A DNA stretch of 64,000 nt. Origin: Clusia tigrina (Eukaryota > Arthropoda > Insecta > Diptera > Clusiidae). The DNA is taken from NCBI GenBank assembly GCA_920105625.2, contig OV050031.1, positions 1,715,501 through 1,779,500 on the forward strand. The letters run 5' to 3'. The notes beneath the pieces were generated by a model. The model was not told the DNA's origin and did no database searches. It saw nothing but the letters and a program-made list of their open reading frames with translations. Shown piece by piece: positions 35,928-49,458 of the stretch; within the stretch, counting starts at the first letter, position 1; the number at the start of each line of letters is the position of its first letter. The position numbers and the translations under genes are program-made.

Positions 35928-35934
35928 TAGATTA

Positions 35935-36225
35935 TATTAGATTTATTTAAGGGTGTTATACACTGCGACCTGACAGATCTATTGTGATGCTCCTATTTAT
36001 TTGAAAGATGAGGATAGTCTCATGTATAAATCTTCTTTCAGGTTAATTTTCGACAGGAATTCAAATATTTTGGAGGAATCAGGATGAGGGATTTTCCTCA
36101 TATCTAAGATATATTCTCCAAAACACCTGAGTGTTTTGTGCGCCAATGGTTCGCAGTCTGTGATCAGGTGCAGTGAGGTTTCGTCACTTTCTCCACAGAA
36201 TCGACAGAAGGCATCTGAGACATTT
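35935..36225 (-). mobile_element. LINE 3' end of a second family
   Basis: The minus strand reads an intact C terminus (SDAFCRFCGESDETSLHL and later FEFLSKINLKEDLYMRLSSS) to a TAA at 35997-35999, then ATCACAATAGATCTGTCAGG and CGCAGTGTATAACACCC. The CX2C...H pattern is that of LINE ORF2 C-terminal regions, but the 3' UTR differs from the GGTATCACAATGGGCC family. A matching 3' end lies at about 62845-62915. Confidence 0.75.
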
Positions 36226-36234
36226 CAAACGAAA

Positions 36235-36400
36235 AAATAAGCGCCATCAAAGGCTTCAGAAAAAGCTCCAAATGGCTGGGAAAAGTGAATGGGCTTTGAA
36301 AGGGAATACGACTTGTGTCTCATGCTGTATCGCAAAGGACCAATCCGGACCTAAGTATGCCTTTTTGGCCACCACTCAACTTACTTACATACCTCATCAT
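36235..36400 (+). mobile_element. LINE-tail fragment, third subfamily, copy 1
   Basis: AAAAGCTCCAAATGGCTGG, TGTCTCATGC, GTATCGCAAAGG and a TTACTTACATACC tail. The same order of motifs is found at 60275-60402. Confidence 0.6.
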
Positions 36401-39400
36401 CAATAAAACCACCATCGCATCATCAGTAAAACCTCTTTGTTTAAATTTTTAACCTTCCTAAAAATAGTTGAAACTAACAACAATTCAGCGGAGAAAAATT
36501 ATTTTCATTTGGTTTAGTTTCACTCTCATATAAATCACTGCTTGTCATTGCTGATTGCAGCTCGTGGCTGACTACTGACCAGCTGTTGTTTTATGCCATC
36601 CTTTTTATACTTATTTGGTTTTTTTCCAGAATTTCTTGTTTACACAAGAAGTTTTTCTATTTGTGGAAACGAGACAGCAGAATCTTTCATGGATCTTGGT
36701 ACGACGAAGGCAATATGTCTGCGACGATCATGGTAGAAGAAGACAATATGTCTGATGACTGATCAGGGAGAACGATATTGCAATAGCAACACATTTCGAA
36801 TGTCCTGGACATAATTTCAAAGTAACTCTTTTCATGTTAATCATGACATGATGATTTCGTCACAATATGTTAACTAGAGGAAAAGAATTGGAAGACTAAA
36901 TTATAGATTTACCACAACACTCTTTTTTCATACCTGCCACACTCCATGTTAAGAGATCGCCACAATTTACATATTATGGTGACACCCGTGATCTTATCAC
37001 AGACCGCAAAGTTGGCCTTTTGGTATTTACCGCTGTAGTTGTTGTTGTAAAACCATTTTGAGTCCTTTCTTATTTGGTGGTTCTCTGTTATCATGTGGGT
37101 TCAACTAATTTCTACTTGGAGTGTGCAGATTTAGACCATCGCATCGTATGCAGATTTAGACCATTTAGACCATCTGCCAATTAGATGCGATTTATCCGTC
37201 TTTCGGATATGTCCTGTCTTGTTTTTTTGAGTCCCTATAAGTCTGAACTATCCATTTACTGGATTATCAGAATATACTGAGTACGGACAACCAGAATAGA
37301 GTTATCGAGAAACCCAATTTCCTTGTTCTTAGCAATACCACATATTTCCGATTCAAAACTGAAAGGAAAGTATCACACAAATACATACGCGTATCTTTGA
37401 AAAGGGTATGATTTAAACTTCGTCTTGCATTCCACCAGAGACGTCAGCGGAGTAAGATACACAAAACATGTGTACAACAATTAATTTTCAATTTACAGAC
37501 AAAACATTCCAATTATTTGCATACATCCTGCCATATGCTCCGTAAGTGCGGCATAATTTTAATATTTACACGCTCGTTAAATCATGAACGCATACTTGGC
37601 TGTCGTCAGCCTGCAGCCTGTGCGTTGTGAGTATTGATGTCGCGCTATTGTTTTCCCAGCACACATCGCACCGCCATCGCGTGGACCCCAAACAGGCGAA
37701 GCCACTTGATGGCATACAACTGAACCGCACCCAACCATGCTCAACCAGTTCAACCCAGTTCCACCAAAAGCAATGAATTTGGATTTGAATTTCCTCCGCG
37801 TTTAGCCTTCATTATGCTCATAAGCGTAAGCAAGCAAACTTTTAGGATGCTGTAAAACAATAAAACGCTTAATGGCTGATGTTTCCTTCGCTGTGTGTAC
37901 CTATTCCTTTTCGCTTTCCTTTAACTCGCGTCTTGTATGCATTTCAGTTTACATATTTGCATATGTGATCCACTATTATGTATTTGGGGAATCCCGCTCC
38001 ATCTGAACGGCTTCCACCGCACATGTCAGTGGCGTATTTCCATTAGCGTTTGCCATTTAACTCATCATGCATGCGTGGATGCTTGCTTTCGGAAGCGTGG
38101 GTGTGTCGGTGTGCTTCCAAACTTTTATTGCCCATATTTTAACTTCCGGCTTTTATCCTTGTGCGGCACTCGCACAACGCATCAACTCGCGCCTCTACAT
38201 GTCGCCAGAACTTTAGCCACAATTGTTTCCTGTAATGGATGGCAGCTCGTATTGTTGCTCTATCGTTGGCTGAACGACGACAAACTTCCGTTTGACGTCT
38301 AATTATCCTTCCGCATTCGGGGATGACAGTGACTGCACATAAGCTCCTGGTAATCACTGCTGCATAAATGAGAATTGGAGGCTTGTTTCGTCACCACAGG
38401 CGTTAAGCAATTTACTTTAGCAGAGGGGCTCTGTCGAATAGGGTGTGTGAGGGATGTGTGAGGGATGTGTGACTCTGCATTGGGTTCTTTTTGGCGTTGA
38501 ATATCTTCTGGAATTTGTACAATAAACTTGCTTACATTTTAGGCAAAGATATCAATAGCAGGTTGCTACTACCAGGTTGCTACCACCGGGTTCTTAGTAC
38601 TTAAAACAGTTTCTAACCAAGAAATATTGATTGGGTGTGGGTAGTTAAGTACTGGGCTGTGTTCTTGATCTTAGTACTGTATATTAACTGTATACCTACT
38701 AAACTAATCACAGAATTAAAATACAATATCCCTTGAATGAAACGCCCACATAAACTCCCAAACATTTGTTAATATACAATTCCTATTTCGATTTAGATCT
38801 CCCCTCAAATATTAACAATTCCTCCTTCCTTACATGTTCATTCAATTATTTTGCGTGGCATAAAAATGTGTTCAAATATCACCACGAGGAAATCTTTGAT
38901 AGATTGCGGTTCGTATTGAAAATATTATCGATATTCATAAATTGGCGAGGAAGTTAATTGCAGACTACCGAATGGTGATGACCTTTTGTGCTGAATGGAA
39001 ACGCAATCAAATAATTGCACGAAGTGTGCCACATTAAATTTTTATTAATCAACAAGAAAATATTAAAACGCCACAAATGAACTCACAGACCACAGCACAC
39101 AAATCGATAAATCGCAGAGGCAAGAGGCATAAAGAATACAAGAATCTAGACATCCGTTATAGAAAAATGCCGAAGCGATAATTTTACAAGTGGTTACGTC
39201 TTCAATTAAACTGCGAAAGAGCCCCTGCGCCTGCGCCTGCGCCCACGCCTACGCAAATTGAAAATCATAAGAAAGAAATCCGCAAAACTAAAATCTTCTC
39301 ACTTTGCCGCAAACGGCGCGTCCGCCTGGGAGCACGAGTAGAAGGAAGCATGCACAAAGTGACTTGCAGCCATGGCTAGCATAGCAACCGCATTGCACCA

Positions 39401-40534
39401 ACGCAACGACGCAACGCTGCATGCACTTTGCAGAAGACAATTGACCTGAAATTTCGTTGCAGTCGTTTCATTCTACTCGGGGTATGCTTCGGTGTGCTGA
39501 GCCGTTCTGTGCTGTGCCGTGCTACATGATGAACTATGGCCACCTTACACACGGGCGCACACAAAGTACGCTGCGCTTTGAAATCCCCACAAAACGGTAA
39601 ATTGCTCAGTCATCATATTTACCAAGCATAATGATAATGAAGATGAAGATGATCATTATAATTATTTTTATATTATTATCACAGAAATATCAAAATGAAA
39701 TCGCAACCTGTAATGAATCCGCGTACTGGAGCCGGCCGCCACACAGCCCCACACAGCCGCACACAGGCGATTTCTATCACGCACTCTATTACAACAGTAG
39801 GAACCGCGGAGTCTGGCTGGCATCAGCGCTTCGTACACATGGTCAAGCCACAGCGACGAGGCTGTGCCGCATTTCGCCAGCCAGACAAGTCCGCACAGTG
39901 CGCCGCACCAAGTCTTGAGCAGACCTATTTCACACACCCACTCAGTGTGAGGCCGCATTACGTTTCGTTTGCATCACCACACGGTCCGCGGCGTCCAGTT
40001 TCCGACTGACTCTTCGCGTCTTTACTGGTTCTTTATGGCAGTAATGTTGATTTTATGACGCAGAAACCACCTTAAATTGCATTCTTTAATTTGTCTTTTA
40101 GTTAAGTTATGTGCTGCCCTGCGGCTAAGAAGTTCATGAATTTAAATCTTTTCCATTTTGAACGGGCATGGGTGGTGGAATTTGACAATGCTCTGTTCCT
40201 CTTCTTCGCTAACAACACATGAGGAAGTGGCTTCAGCGCTCCATTGCTGCTCCACACTTACGGATTTGTGGCTTAGAATGAAACTAGAAAACTTGGTTAA
40301 ATGGATCTTCATGTGCTTTAGATCGAAATATTTAGAATCTGGAAAAAGCACGTATAAGTACGTAAGAGTACGTATAGGTACGTAAAAGTACGTATAAGCA
40401 CAATATCGTTAAGTACTAAGTTCCTCGAAGGAATATATAGTTATATAGTTATAATTCTACTTGTCTACTCATATTTAACTCATCGAGCAGTTGCAAGAGA
40501 TATCTATATTGATCTCAGAAAGTGATTTACAGAT
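36401..40534. other. Intergenic DNA
   Basis: No gene recognised. There are small local duplications: GCAGATTTAGACCAT near 37124-37160, GAGGGATGTGT near 38449-38471, AGGTTGCTACTACC near 38562-38585, and a GCGCCT triplet run near 39227-39245. A TACGTA-rich repeat is listed separately. Confidence 0.4.
40349..40400. repeat. 10-bp TACGTAWRAG repeat, 5 units
   Basis: CACGTATAAG, TACGTAAGAG, TACGTATAGG, TACGTAAAAG and TACGTATAAG in a row. The 20-bp period alternates TA and AA types. Confidence 0.85.
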
Positions 40535-40858
40535 TAGGTAGGTAGGTAGGTAGGAGTGGCCGCCTAGTTTGCCAAAAGCACACTTGAGCACACATAATGG
40601 CCCATTGTGATACCACGGTATGGCGCCGTTCAAGCACTGACTAATAAGTTCCCTTACTTGGGATGGTGATAGTCAGCGCAAGGACAGCACCGGGAAAGGC
40701 ACGACTCCCACATTATGTTGCAGGAAACCATCCTAATAGTTCGATGAACCTTGCTATGTCCCTAATATTAAAGGATAACAGCTCTGTCAGGCTTGTAAGA
40801 TGGGGCAACAAAGGTGCGAATTCTTCTTCTGCTCAAAGATGGGCAGTGACATGATAGT
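40535..40858 (-). mobile_element. 5'-truncated LINE 3' end
   Basis: The minus strand begins with CHCPSLSRRRIRTFVA and, after a frameshift, reads NIRDIARFIELLGWFPAT, then the GGCGCTGTCCTTGCGCTGAC-type 3' UTR (written here as GGTGCTGTCC), CCGTGGTATCACAATGGGCC and a (CCTACCTA)n tail. It is a close relative of the copy at 27065-27352. Confidence 0.8.
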
Positions 40859-41279
40859 CAGCGCAAGGACAGCGCCGATTTACGGAGTAATACTTGGACA
40901 ACTTCTGTCTAGTGAATGGACGACTTAGTTCATGGTTCTCTTAATCCGTGTGCCAATAATAATGGATATATATTTCTCCAGAGCCATTAAGCTGAAGAAG
41001 ATCGTAATGCTTCTAAAACACACAAATAAGCTGTATCTCTGTATCCTTATACAGTTGAAAATCTTACTTCTTTGATAGATTTGCACCCAAAATTGCATAA
41101 TAATCACAGTTCACCTATAACACAGTTGGCTGTAAAAGACCATACATCTCACTTGTAGAATATATAGTGAAAATTAAGTATGAATAAAAAACTATAAATG
41201 CATAAATACATATAAAGAAATATAAAAATATATATTTCCTTCCAGCCACAGCTGCAAATTTTGTTCAAAAAAGATTGGA

Positions 41280-41640
41280 AGTTATTTTATGGATCCATCC
41301 ATGTATACTCATATATTCCCTGAGGTAAAGCTCTATGGCATGCAGCTCCAACTGGAAGAGAGAGTTAACTTGATCCATGCTGGCATATGGTTTATACCCA
41401 TAAACCCTTGCTCCCATCCCATCATTGGTATTGAAGCCTTCAGCATATCCTCGCCCTCCAGTAACCTGAGAACTTTGGCCGAATTTTGCCTACTTGAGAA
41501 TGAGACGTTGAGACTTTGTGGAGGAATTGGAATCTTAAGTTTACTGGTAAGTAAGGAAATAATTCCCGTTTATTTCATGAGGTCTGCAAGCATGGTCCCA
41601 TTATTTATTACCTTCAATTAAGTTCGACAGTGAAAGCATG
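41280..41640 (-). mobile_element. Possible internal LINE ORF2 relic
   Basis: The minus strand reads SSRQNSAKVLRLLEGEDML and, further on, VYMDGSIK, which resembles the start of a LINE RNase H domain (VYTDGSK). Stops break it up. It lies upstream, on the same strand, of the LINE end at 40535-40858, so both may come from one deleted element. Weak evidence. Confidence 0.3.
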
Positions 41641-42189
41641 GGATCCAAAAATTTCCCCAGACACAGCACTTTCGAGTCTAATATACCATGGGATTTTTCA
41701 CCATTTGATAAAGCTCTTCTTCTAAAGGCCAACAACAGAAGAAGCTTTACAAATTAATTGTGTGGCGATTAAAAAGGCGTTAACAAGCAGTTTATATATT
41801 TTTCTTACATATCGGACTAACAGTGAAAACGGCCTGTTCCCACGATCCCAGCCTCATCCCATCAAACAAATTGAATAATTTGCTTTCTTTTGTCAGATTT
41901 GATTCTGGTGATGAATTACGCGTGTAAATAGTATTCGAACCCCACGGAAATTGTGTGGGTTGGTTGAGACGATGTATCAAGAAATAGCATCAAAACTAAA
42001 AATTCAAATTCTTTGAGGCATTTGTGTGCCTTCCAAAAATCTCTGCGTTTATGTCAGGCAATTAACGGCGACTTTAATACTCGTAGCAGCTTCCTTCCCA
42101 CAGTTCAAACTGAAATATTCGTAATTAATGATGTTGCGCTGTGCAAATATTAGCAAATTATTGTAGTTCTCTGAAACGTTCTGACTCTA

Positions 42190-42275
42190 TGCAGTAGAAG
42201 CAGTAGAAGCAGTAGAAGCAGAAGCAGCAGTAGCAGCAGTAGAAGCCGCAGCAGGGGCAGGAGCAGCACCAGAAG
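42190..42275. repeat. GCAGTAGAA / GCAGCA imperfect repeat
   Basis: An imperfect 3- and 9-bp repeat of GCAGTAGAA drifting into GCAGCAG. Confidence 0.85.
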
Positions 42276-43051
42276 TAACGGTTTATTTACATTTGACTTC
42301 TATTTGGCAAATGTCAATGCAGTAAACTTCTTTCATTTCTTTGACATGGATCCCGAGTAGCGCAGTCATTTGTGTGAACCCTCGCAACTTGTGTGAGTAC
42401 GGCTGATGGGCATGGCGCGCTAATGATGTTGATTGCGGCAGCCAGCCAGGCACACCGGCGTTCATTACGCTCTGCCAATATTTGCACTTCTCCGTTTCTT
42501 TGACTTGGTTTTTGTGCATTTAATTGATGTCAACCATTTCAGAGTAATTAAAAACACCTTTCGAATGTCACTCATGGCATTGTACCACGGCGAAGCAAAT
42601 TTGTCAAGTTCGCACTGAAATCGATTTATCAAATATGCCCAGAATATTTTGCCTGGACAGATTAACCTTCCTGACACGAATACTACCAACGTTCTCATCG
42701 TATCTTATCGTATCTTATCGCATTAGCTCAGAAAGGAATTATTGTTGCTTTGCATACCACGTGTGGTATTGTCATATATTCCAAAAGAGAATAGGAGTCA
42801 ACCAAGGATGTTTTTTAAAGATTTGTATGTTTCAAGAGGAGTTTTGTCAATTGTTTTTTATTTGTTTATTTGCTACAATCGAAGTTGAATCATTTTTCCG
42901 ACTCCGTGTTAAGTATGCTAGTTTACGAGTATATTAAATTCTAAGGGGTCAGCTGGGAGGGTTGTTAGGTTGGTATTATTGAAGATTGAAGAGCAGATGG
43001 AAGAGAATTGTACAATTGAATACGATATTAGTGGTCTGGTTGTCTGATTGT
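42276..43051. other. Intergenic DNA
   Basis: No gene. A TATCTTATCG triplet occurs near 42700-42722. Confidence 0.4.
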
Positions 43052-43160
43052 TGTTGCTGGTGGAGTAAGTGTTGCTGGTGGAGTCAGTGTTGCTGGTGGA
43101 GTCAGTGTTGCTGGTGGAGTAAGTGTTGCTGGTGGAGTCAGTGTTGCTGGTGGAGTAAGT
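43052..43160. repeat. 18-bp minisatellite, 6 units
   Basis: Units TGTTGCTGGTGGAGTAAG or TGTTGCTGGTGGAGTCAG, mostly alternating. Confidence 0.93.
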
Positions 43161-44577
43161 GTGTCAGTCTTGAAGGTTTAAGTTTGTAGATCACCAATTC
43201 TAGTGGCTTTGTGTGGCATGACAGCTTTTTCAGTGGGATTATTCTGGGTACTTCAAAGTGGCATTTCTCATTTGTTTCATTATAGTTTGGCATGCCATCA
43301 TGGAAAGATTGACGAGGAGGCACATTTACAAATTATGCGATCTTAACAACTATTAGAATACAACAACCAAGGCAAAATCCCACCCAGAGTAAAAGTTTCG
43401 TAGGTTGTTGTAGATGTTCTATTGTCAGATACATGTTTATTTGCCTCTAAGTACAAAATCTATTATCACTTTTTCATCCTGAAATCCTCCGCGATCTCTC
43501 CCGGTTCAGGTGAAATTAATACTAAATAAACTAACAAATTGTACAATTTCTCAACAAATTCAATTAAGGAATTTGAAGAACAATTGGTAACAGGTAAATT
43601 TAGTTTTCAGCGGCTTAAAACTAGTTGTATTCTTTACTGCCAATAGAAACACGGTCCAGGTCACCGTTTATTGTATTGAATACACTGCAGAACTAATGAA
43701 TCAACTGTAGTTAAATAACTTTTCACTTATAAACCAACCAAACAGTTCCTGAACAGTTCCTGAAACAGTTCCTTGTTGGCTCAGAAGTAACTCTCAGGCA
43801 AGGGATGGGCACTCATTGTCCCCGATCAAGGTTTGAGTAGTTCAGAGAGTCCAGTTGGCATTTGAGTAGTTCAGATAGTCAAAAGTTTAAGGAGGTCTGA
43901 AACTACTGCCATCCATATTATACCACCATCGTGCTCTGACCGGGAATCTTACATAAATCTATGCCTCCAAATTAATGTAGTAATTTTTTTAACTTTTCAT
44001 ATAAATTACAAATTTTTATATATTTAATAATTTAAGCGGTATTTTTTATTATTTTTAAATATAATTTATCTGCCGTATTTTTTGAACAATGAAAGTCCGA
44101 CAGCTTGGACGGAGACCGGGAAGTTACAGATAAGCAGAATAATTCAGCTGCCACTTTAGTAGCTCTAATCAGTGAGAGAATTACATCCATATTGGAACAT
44201 AAGGACGCTTTTCGGGGTGCTTTTATAGAATTCCAAATATGCACTGTGTTGGCATTTCGGTGGTACCGCATCACCAGGCATCACTTCAAAGCTGAAGACA
44301 CAAATTGTGTAAAACTATTTCCATCCAATTTAGTACAACATACAAAACCCACTTTCTAGAAAGTTAATTATATAGCAATATATTGCTAAAATCATTCAGA
44401 AAATTGGGGTGTTCTCGTCACCTTCCACCTTTCATTTTGACGAATTTCCCAGCATTTCATTTATGGGAAATATTTTGACGTCAGCGGCCCCGTAAATGTT
44501 CATTTGTAGATTCTTTCTCTATATCCCCTGAAATTGTTTATTTAATTACGTTTGATTTAATTTTTTTCCAATTAAAA
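43161..44577. other. Intergenic DNA
   Basis: No gene recognised. A TGAACAGTTCC repeat occurs near 43741-43773. Confidence 0.4.
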
Positions 44578-44655
44578 TGTTGCCATATGGCTCAGTGAAT
44601 ATGGGATCGGTCTATAATGCAAAGGGTCCCGGGATCAAGTGCTGTTTGAGACCAG
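44578..44655 (+). repeat. tRNA-like sequence, possible SINE head
   Basis: CCATATGGCTCAGTGAATAT resembles a pol III A box region, and GGGTCCCGGGATCAAGTGCT about 45 bp on resembles a weak B box. No cloverleaf could be drawn with confidence, so a functional tRNA is unlikely. Confidence 0.3.
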
Positions 44656-45169
44656 TTCAATTCAACAACAACACTTCATTCAATTCTGTTTGTGCGACGC
44701 CACCTCTAGATATGAATTGACACCTTTCCGAGAATATTTCTTAGCATGATAAGGATGCTTAATCCGTTTGGAGTTAGCTATAGAAAAACCCGTTAACTGC
44801 TCCTAAAAATAGAACGAGGACACACAAGTGAAGTGAACTATGCTCAGGCTCAGCTCGCTTGGGGATTGTGGAGCCAAATATACGAATATTGTGTTGAGCC
44901 ACAGATATATGTATATTGTTTATATTATAATAAGTATATTATAATAAGTATAAATATATATGTATCTTATTAATATATGTATATATTTTTATAATCAATT
45001 CATATGCGAAACAGAATTGGGACCCGTTTTCATACATCAAATCTACCAAATTAGCACCTATTTGAAAGGTATGAGAATATCTACAAGACCTCTAAATTTA
45101 AGCAGCTTTTAATGTCTGCCATCCCGAACTATTTTTTATCACAATTATAATACGAATCGAAAATTAAAA

Positions 45170-45356
45170 CTAAATTCGAGGATCGTTGGTTTAAATCCTG
45201 CTCGGGACTGGTCTCCAAAATGCTTCTTTCTATAAAAAAAATCCTTTTCTCTTCTAGTCGAAGCCTCTGTACCTAGTACTCATTCCCCCAGCACCTTGCA
45301 CTCATAATTAATTATGGTGTGAGATATAATAATAATAATAATTATAATAATAAAGC
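45170..45356 (+). mobile_element. tRNA-derived SINE, second copy (5'-truncated)
   Basis: It starts near the B-box (GTTGGTTTAAATCCTGCTCG), then GGTCTCCAAAATGCTTCTTT, ATCCTTTTCTCTTC, CACCTTGCACTCATAA and a short (ATA)n tail interrupted by TTAATTATGG. It is the same family as the element at 30294-30656, on the opposite strand and without the A box. Confidence 0.8.
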
Positions 45357-45400
45357 TAAATTACTACACACATGCCTTTAATTTCTATTCTACCTTTGCT

Positions 45401-45431
45401 GTTCGTAACAGAAAACATTTCTGTTACGAAC
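45401..45431. repeat. Perfect 14-bp hairpin
   Basis: GTTCGTAACAGAAA and its exact complement TTTCTGTTACGAAC, separated by three bases. Confidence 0.85.
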
Positions 45432-48400
45432 ATTATCTGTAAATGTGGCAGCGACTGCACACTGTTACTGTTAACAGAATATGAAGAAACAGCTTTAACC
45501 AGTTTTCTGCAAAGAAAACTACTCAACTCCATCACTCAACTTCTTAACGAAACTCAATGGCAAGAATTGTTACTCAATAGCGCTCATACCAACGTGGATA
45601 TGACTCCGCCCCTTTGAAAAAACTGATAACAGTTTCATACAGAGGCACTCTGCCACAAATACGCCTATAACAGAGAGACCAACAACTGAATAGTGAGCGA
45701 CTTCATGTCAGCGCCTGCCTAAGGGAGACAGTCAGCTTTAAATAAAGACTCCATGCGCTACTTAAATAGAAAACAATAACAAAAACTAATATATATGTAT
45801 ATACTTATATACATATATACAAGCATGTATTGCAGAAACAAAGCTTTCAAATTTCGAATAAGATACTTGCCAGTGTAAAGTGGCGGACGATACTGCGACT
45901 GACGTGCTCCATTAGGCAAATTGTCACAACAGGGAATAAAGCATAAAAATGTAAACAACAACAATAACGAAGAGTACGCTTATCAGTGCTTATCACTGGC
46001 TGCGCAGTGCATATTTCTCAATCATTTTATTTTGCAATACGAAATTTGGAAACTTCCAAATTGTACACTTATAGATAGTTTATATTTTCTGGTTATCAAT
46101 GAATCAATAAAGAGTGTGATTACGTAGTAAATAGCATATCTGCCGAACTATGTGTTTTTCCGTTTCAGCAATTTTAATTAATTTTAGTACGAGTATTTTG
46201 AAAATATTTAATTCAACATATTTAAATGGGTCCGTTGCAAGAGAAGTCTTATTAGACGGAATCTGATTAGAATAATTTACATTTTTTATGGAGTTTTGTG
46301 CCTGAAACAAAATTATACGTTAATGTGTAAAGAGGGCATAGATGCTGGATGGACCTATCGATGCGTCCATATATCAGTATGCCTACATACATATATGTAG
46401 TGACATTAATGTCAACTTATTGAGCTCAAGTTCGCAGTTTGGTGTGACAAATCCCCGCATATCAAACAAAGTTCCATATAAAACAATGTTTAGATTTGCT
46501 GACAATCTGAATAGTGACAATTTAGCCAGGATTGAAGGGCAAAGAGCACAGCATAACTTCAACCCAATGATAGGGTTTAATGTTATTGAACAAATATTTT
46601 AGGTAAAAAATTTTTGACAAACTGGTCTGGCAGTTAAACTTCAAATTACCCTTTGAACTCGCATATCTTACTGCGGGTATGATGCTGCGTTTATATTTTG
46701 AACTTATTTGGTTTACTTTTAAGAGGAATCTACCTAATTTCAACCCATTTTTTAACTTTTCCCTATGTGCTCGAAGTAGAAGTCAACCCCTGTTAAAGAG
46801 TAAAGAAAAGGATGTGAATGAACACCGCCTTTAAGGCAAAGATCTTGTTTATTGTTGTTTATGCTGTAAGATCAATTTTTTCACGTTTGACATGAACTGC
46901 TTCGTTTATGATGTGCCAAAAAGGATTTGAACTCTCCTTTTTTAATGAGGATGCTTTGACATCAGGACGAAAAAGTCCAGTCTCGAAAGGATTGGTCCAG
47001 TTGAACCGCTTTTAAAATTTGATTAACGCCGTTTGACATTTGCATGGATCACAAATGTTCAGAAGCCTCTTTTGATTGACATTTGACCGTTATGGAAAAG
47101 TTTTTCTGATAGCAACATGTGGGAAATCCCATGTTTTAGAAAACTAGTTTGTGCAGGAACAATCAAATAACTACTGCAAAAACCAGTCATAAATCGTTAA
47201 CGTTTTCAAATGAAGCTGTGACAAGGATTTCCCAACATTTTTCCTCTTGAATAATTCCTGATTACTGACGCACCCATTGTGATGCAAAACAAAAAAAGAT
47301 GAAAATTATCGAACTCAAACAAAAATACTCCACAATCAAAAATAGAACAAAAATAATTTGTTAATCGAGGCAAAATTCGGCTCGCATAGCACCCTACTTC
47401 GTCAACTCCTATTGTTGTGCTCGCAGATTCCTTTGGCTCTACCCTCTCAGTGTTGCGCCACAAAGGAAGTAATCTTAATTTTTTGTATTAATTCACTTTT
47501 TAACATCTCATTGGGTAAAAACTGCAACTGTGGCAGCAGCTACATGCAAAAATATTTGCCCAAAAAGGAGATCAAAGGTGAAAATATTGCAACAGAAGAA
47601 ACAAATCGCAAAAAATGGGAGGGAAAACAGCACGCACGTAGGCCGTAGGCCGCATGCAGCCAGCAATTCACTGAGATTCAGCATATTCATTAACGCCGCA
47701 GTTAAATGGCATCCGAGCCCGTACGGAGGGGTTGGTAGGCAACGCCGCAACGTACGATCCGTAGTATGCAACAATTTTCCATGCCAGTGCATTGGCGCGC
47801 ATTGTGAAAAATGGGCAAATATGCAAAAATCTGCGCTGCAGACACCGGCGCAGGGTAGCAAAGCAAACACACATTCCGACGACAAAAAGGACATGCAAAA
47901 GGACATTTCCCTCGGCTCGTTACGCTTAACGCTATTTTTACAATTTTCCCCGACTTTTGTTACGTTTTTCCTATAAAATTTCAGTGAAATTTATTTTTAC
48001 AATTCTCGCTTGACAGTTTTGTAACGACATTTTCATCTTGAATTGCTGATTGGTGGTGGACCGACTCAGCGACACCACTCCTGGAAGGGTGTGTTGTTTG
48101 CGTGATGTTGCGAAAACAGAAAATAAATAAAACTATGTAGGAACCCATGTATCTATACCTAATATTCTTATGTTGGAACAAAATAATGGCCAGTAAATTA
48201 ATCACATTTTTTACAGGCAACTGTGACTAATTCGATTTTTATGACTTCACATAAAATGGGACATTTTTAACAAATTTTAATTGAATTTAAAACAATAAGT
48301 GGCGATAAAAAATTATCCTTCTCTCTATAAAATGTATTCGAGTACAAAATAAACGAAGCGTTTTCTATATGAAGAAGTTTTTGTCATATGAAGGACATGT

Positions 48401-49024
48401 TAAAAAAAGCCCTGTATTCGTTCGAGGAGCTTTTCAAATTTTGAATTCGTTTGCAGAGTTTAAATCTTTGAATTCGAATTGTCGTATAAATTCGTTTTGC
48501 TAATAGTTCCATCACTGGATTGTTCGAAGTAATTCGAAAACCTCTGTTGAACGATTTAGCTTTAATTGAAAAAGTTGAATTTAGCATCACTTCACATGAG
48601 GAATATTCCCAAGATAGATTTAGAACAACATTTTACAACACTTCAACAAGTTTCAATTCATTCCCAATAAAATTCTTAACGACCGCAATTATCCTCATTA
48701 TGCATTATCACTTTTTACTATTTTGGCTACTTCCGAGGTCCTTAGGTAAGTAACGGAACGAGGTTCACAATGACAAAAGATATAGCATAATTTGGAAATG
48801 GTTGTTGAGGACTTGTTGTTGCTGACTTTTCATTAACGCCTTAACAATCCTTCATTAGAGATAGTGTACATATTTTCACCAATACTTACAACAACATAAT
48901 CTAATGTGTATTCATGTTTAGTTATGAATGACGAAAGCACTATATTGCTATATAGTATATAGGTATACAGAATTGGGTCATGATGAAGGCAAACATCGCA
49001 TACACTCTCAGATGTCTTGTTGAA
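45432..49024. other. Intergenic DNA
   Basis: No gene recognised. A GC-richer patch at 47500-47930 gives overlapping open frames on both strands without family resemblance. An AATCCAGTGAT-type repeat lies near 48505-48550 in reverse orientation. Confidence 0.4.
48505..48550 (-). repeat. AATCCAGTGAT dispersed repeat, copy 4
   Basis: The reverse complement reads AGAGGTTTTCGAATTACTTC then GAACAATCCAGTGATGGAA, like the copy near 29975. Confidence 0.5.
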
Positions 49025-49032
49025 TTTAGGAC

Positions 49033-49434
49033 CAGAGAACACAGAGAAAGGAAAGTCTTTTTTGCTGCCAGCGTCCGTAGCGGACGCACCACGATTTTGA
49101 GTGGATTCACCACGATTCTGAGTGGATTCACCACGAATCTGAGTGGATTCACCACGATTCTCAGTGGATTCACCACGATTCTGAGTGGATTCACCACGAT
49201 TCTGAGTGGATTCAACACGATTCTGAGTGGATTCAACACGATTCTGAGTGGATTCACCACGATTCTGAGTGGATTCACCACGATTCTGAGTGGATTCATC
49301 ACGATTTTGAGTGGATTCACCACGATTCTGAGTGGATTCAACACGTTTTTCAGTGGATTCAATTACAACGTCCGCCTGCTTTATTTCGCTGCTTTGCCGT
49401 TTGACGTTTAAGTTTATTTTCTCTGTGTTCTCTG
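49033..49434 (-). mobile_element. hAT-like MITE, copy D (13 internal units)
   Basis: The longest copy, 402 bp, with 13 of the 21-bp units. Its length is exactly 11 units more than copy C. TTTAGGAC is duplicated on both sides (49025-49032 and 49435-49442). Long open frames on both strands come from the 21-bp period. Confidence 0.95.
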
Positions 49435-49458
49435 TTTAGGACAACGGGATGTAATAAC

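Noticed and set aside
47508..47976. Overlapping 132- and 148-codon frames on opposite strands
   Set aside because: No family resemblance; both result from a locally GC-richer segment.
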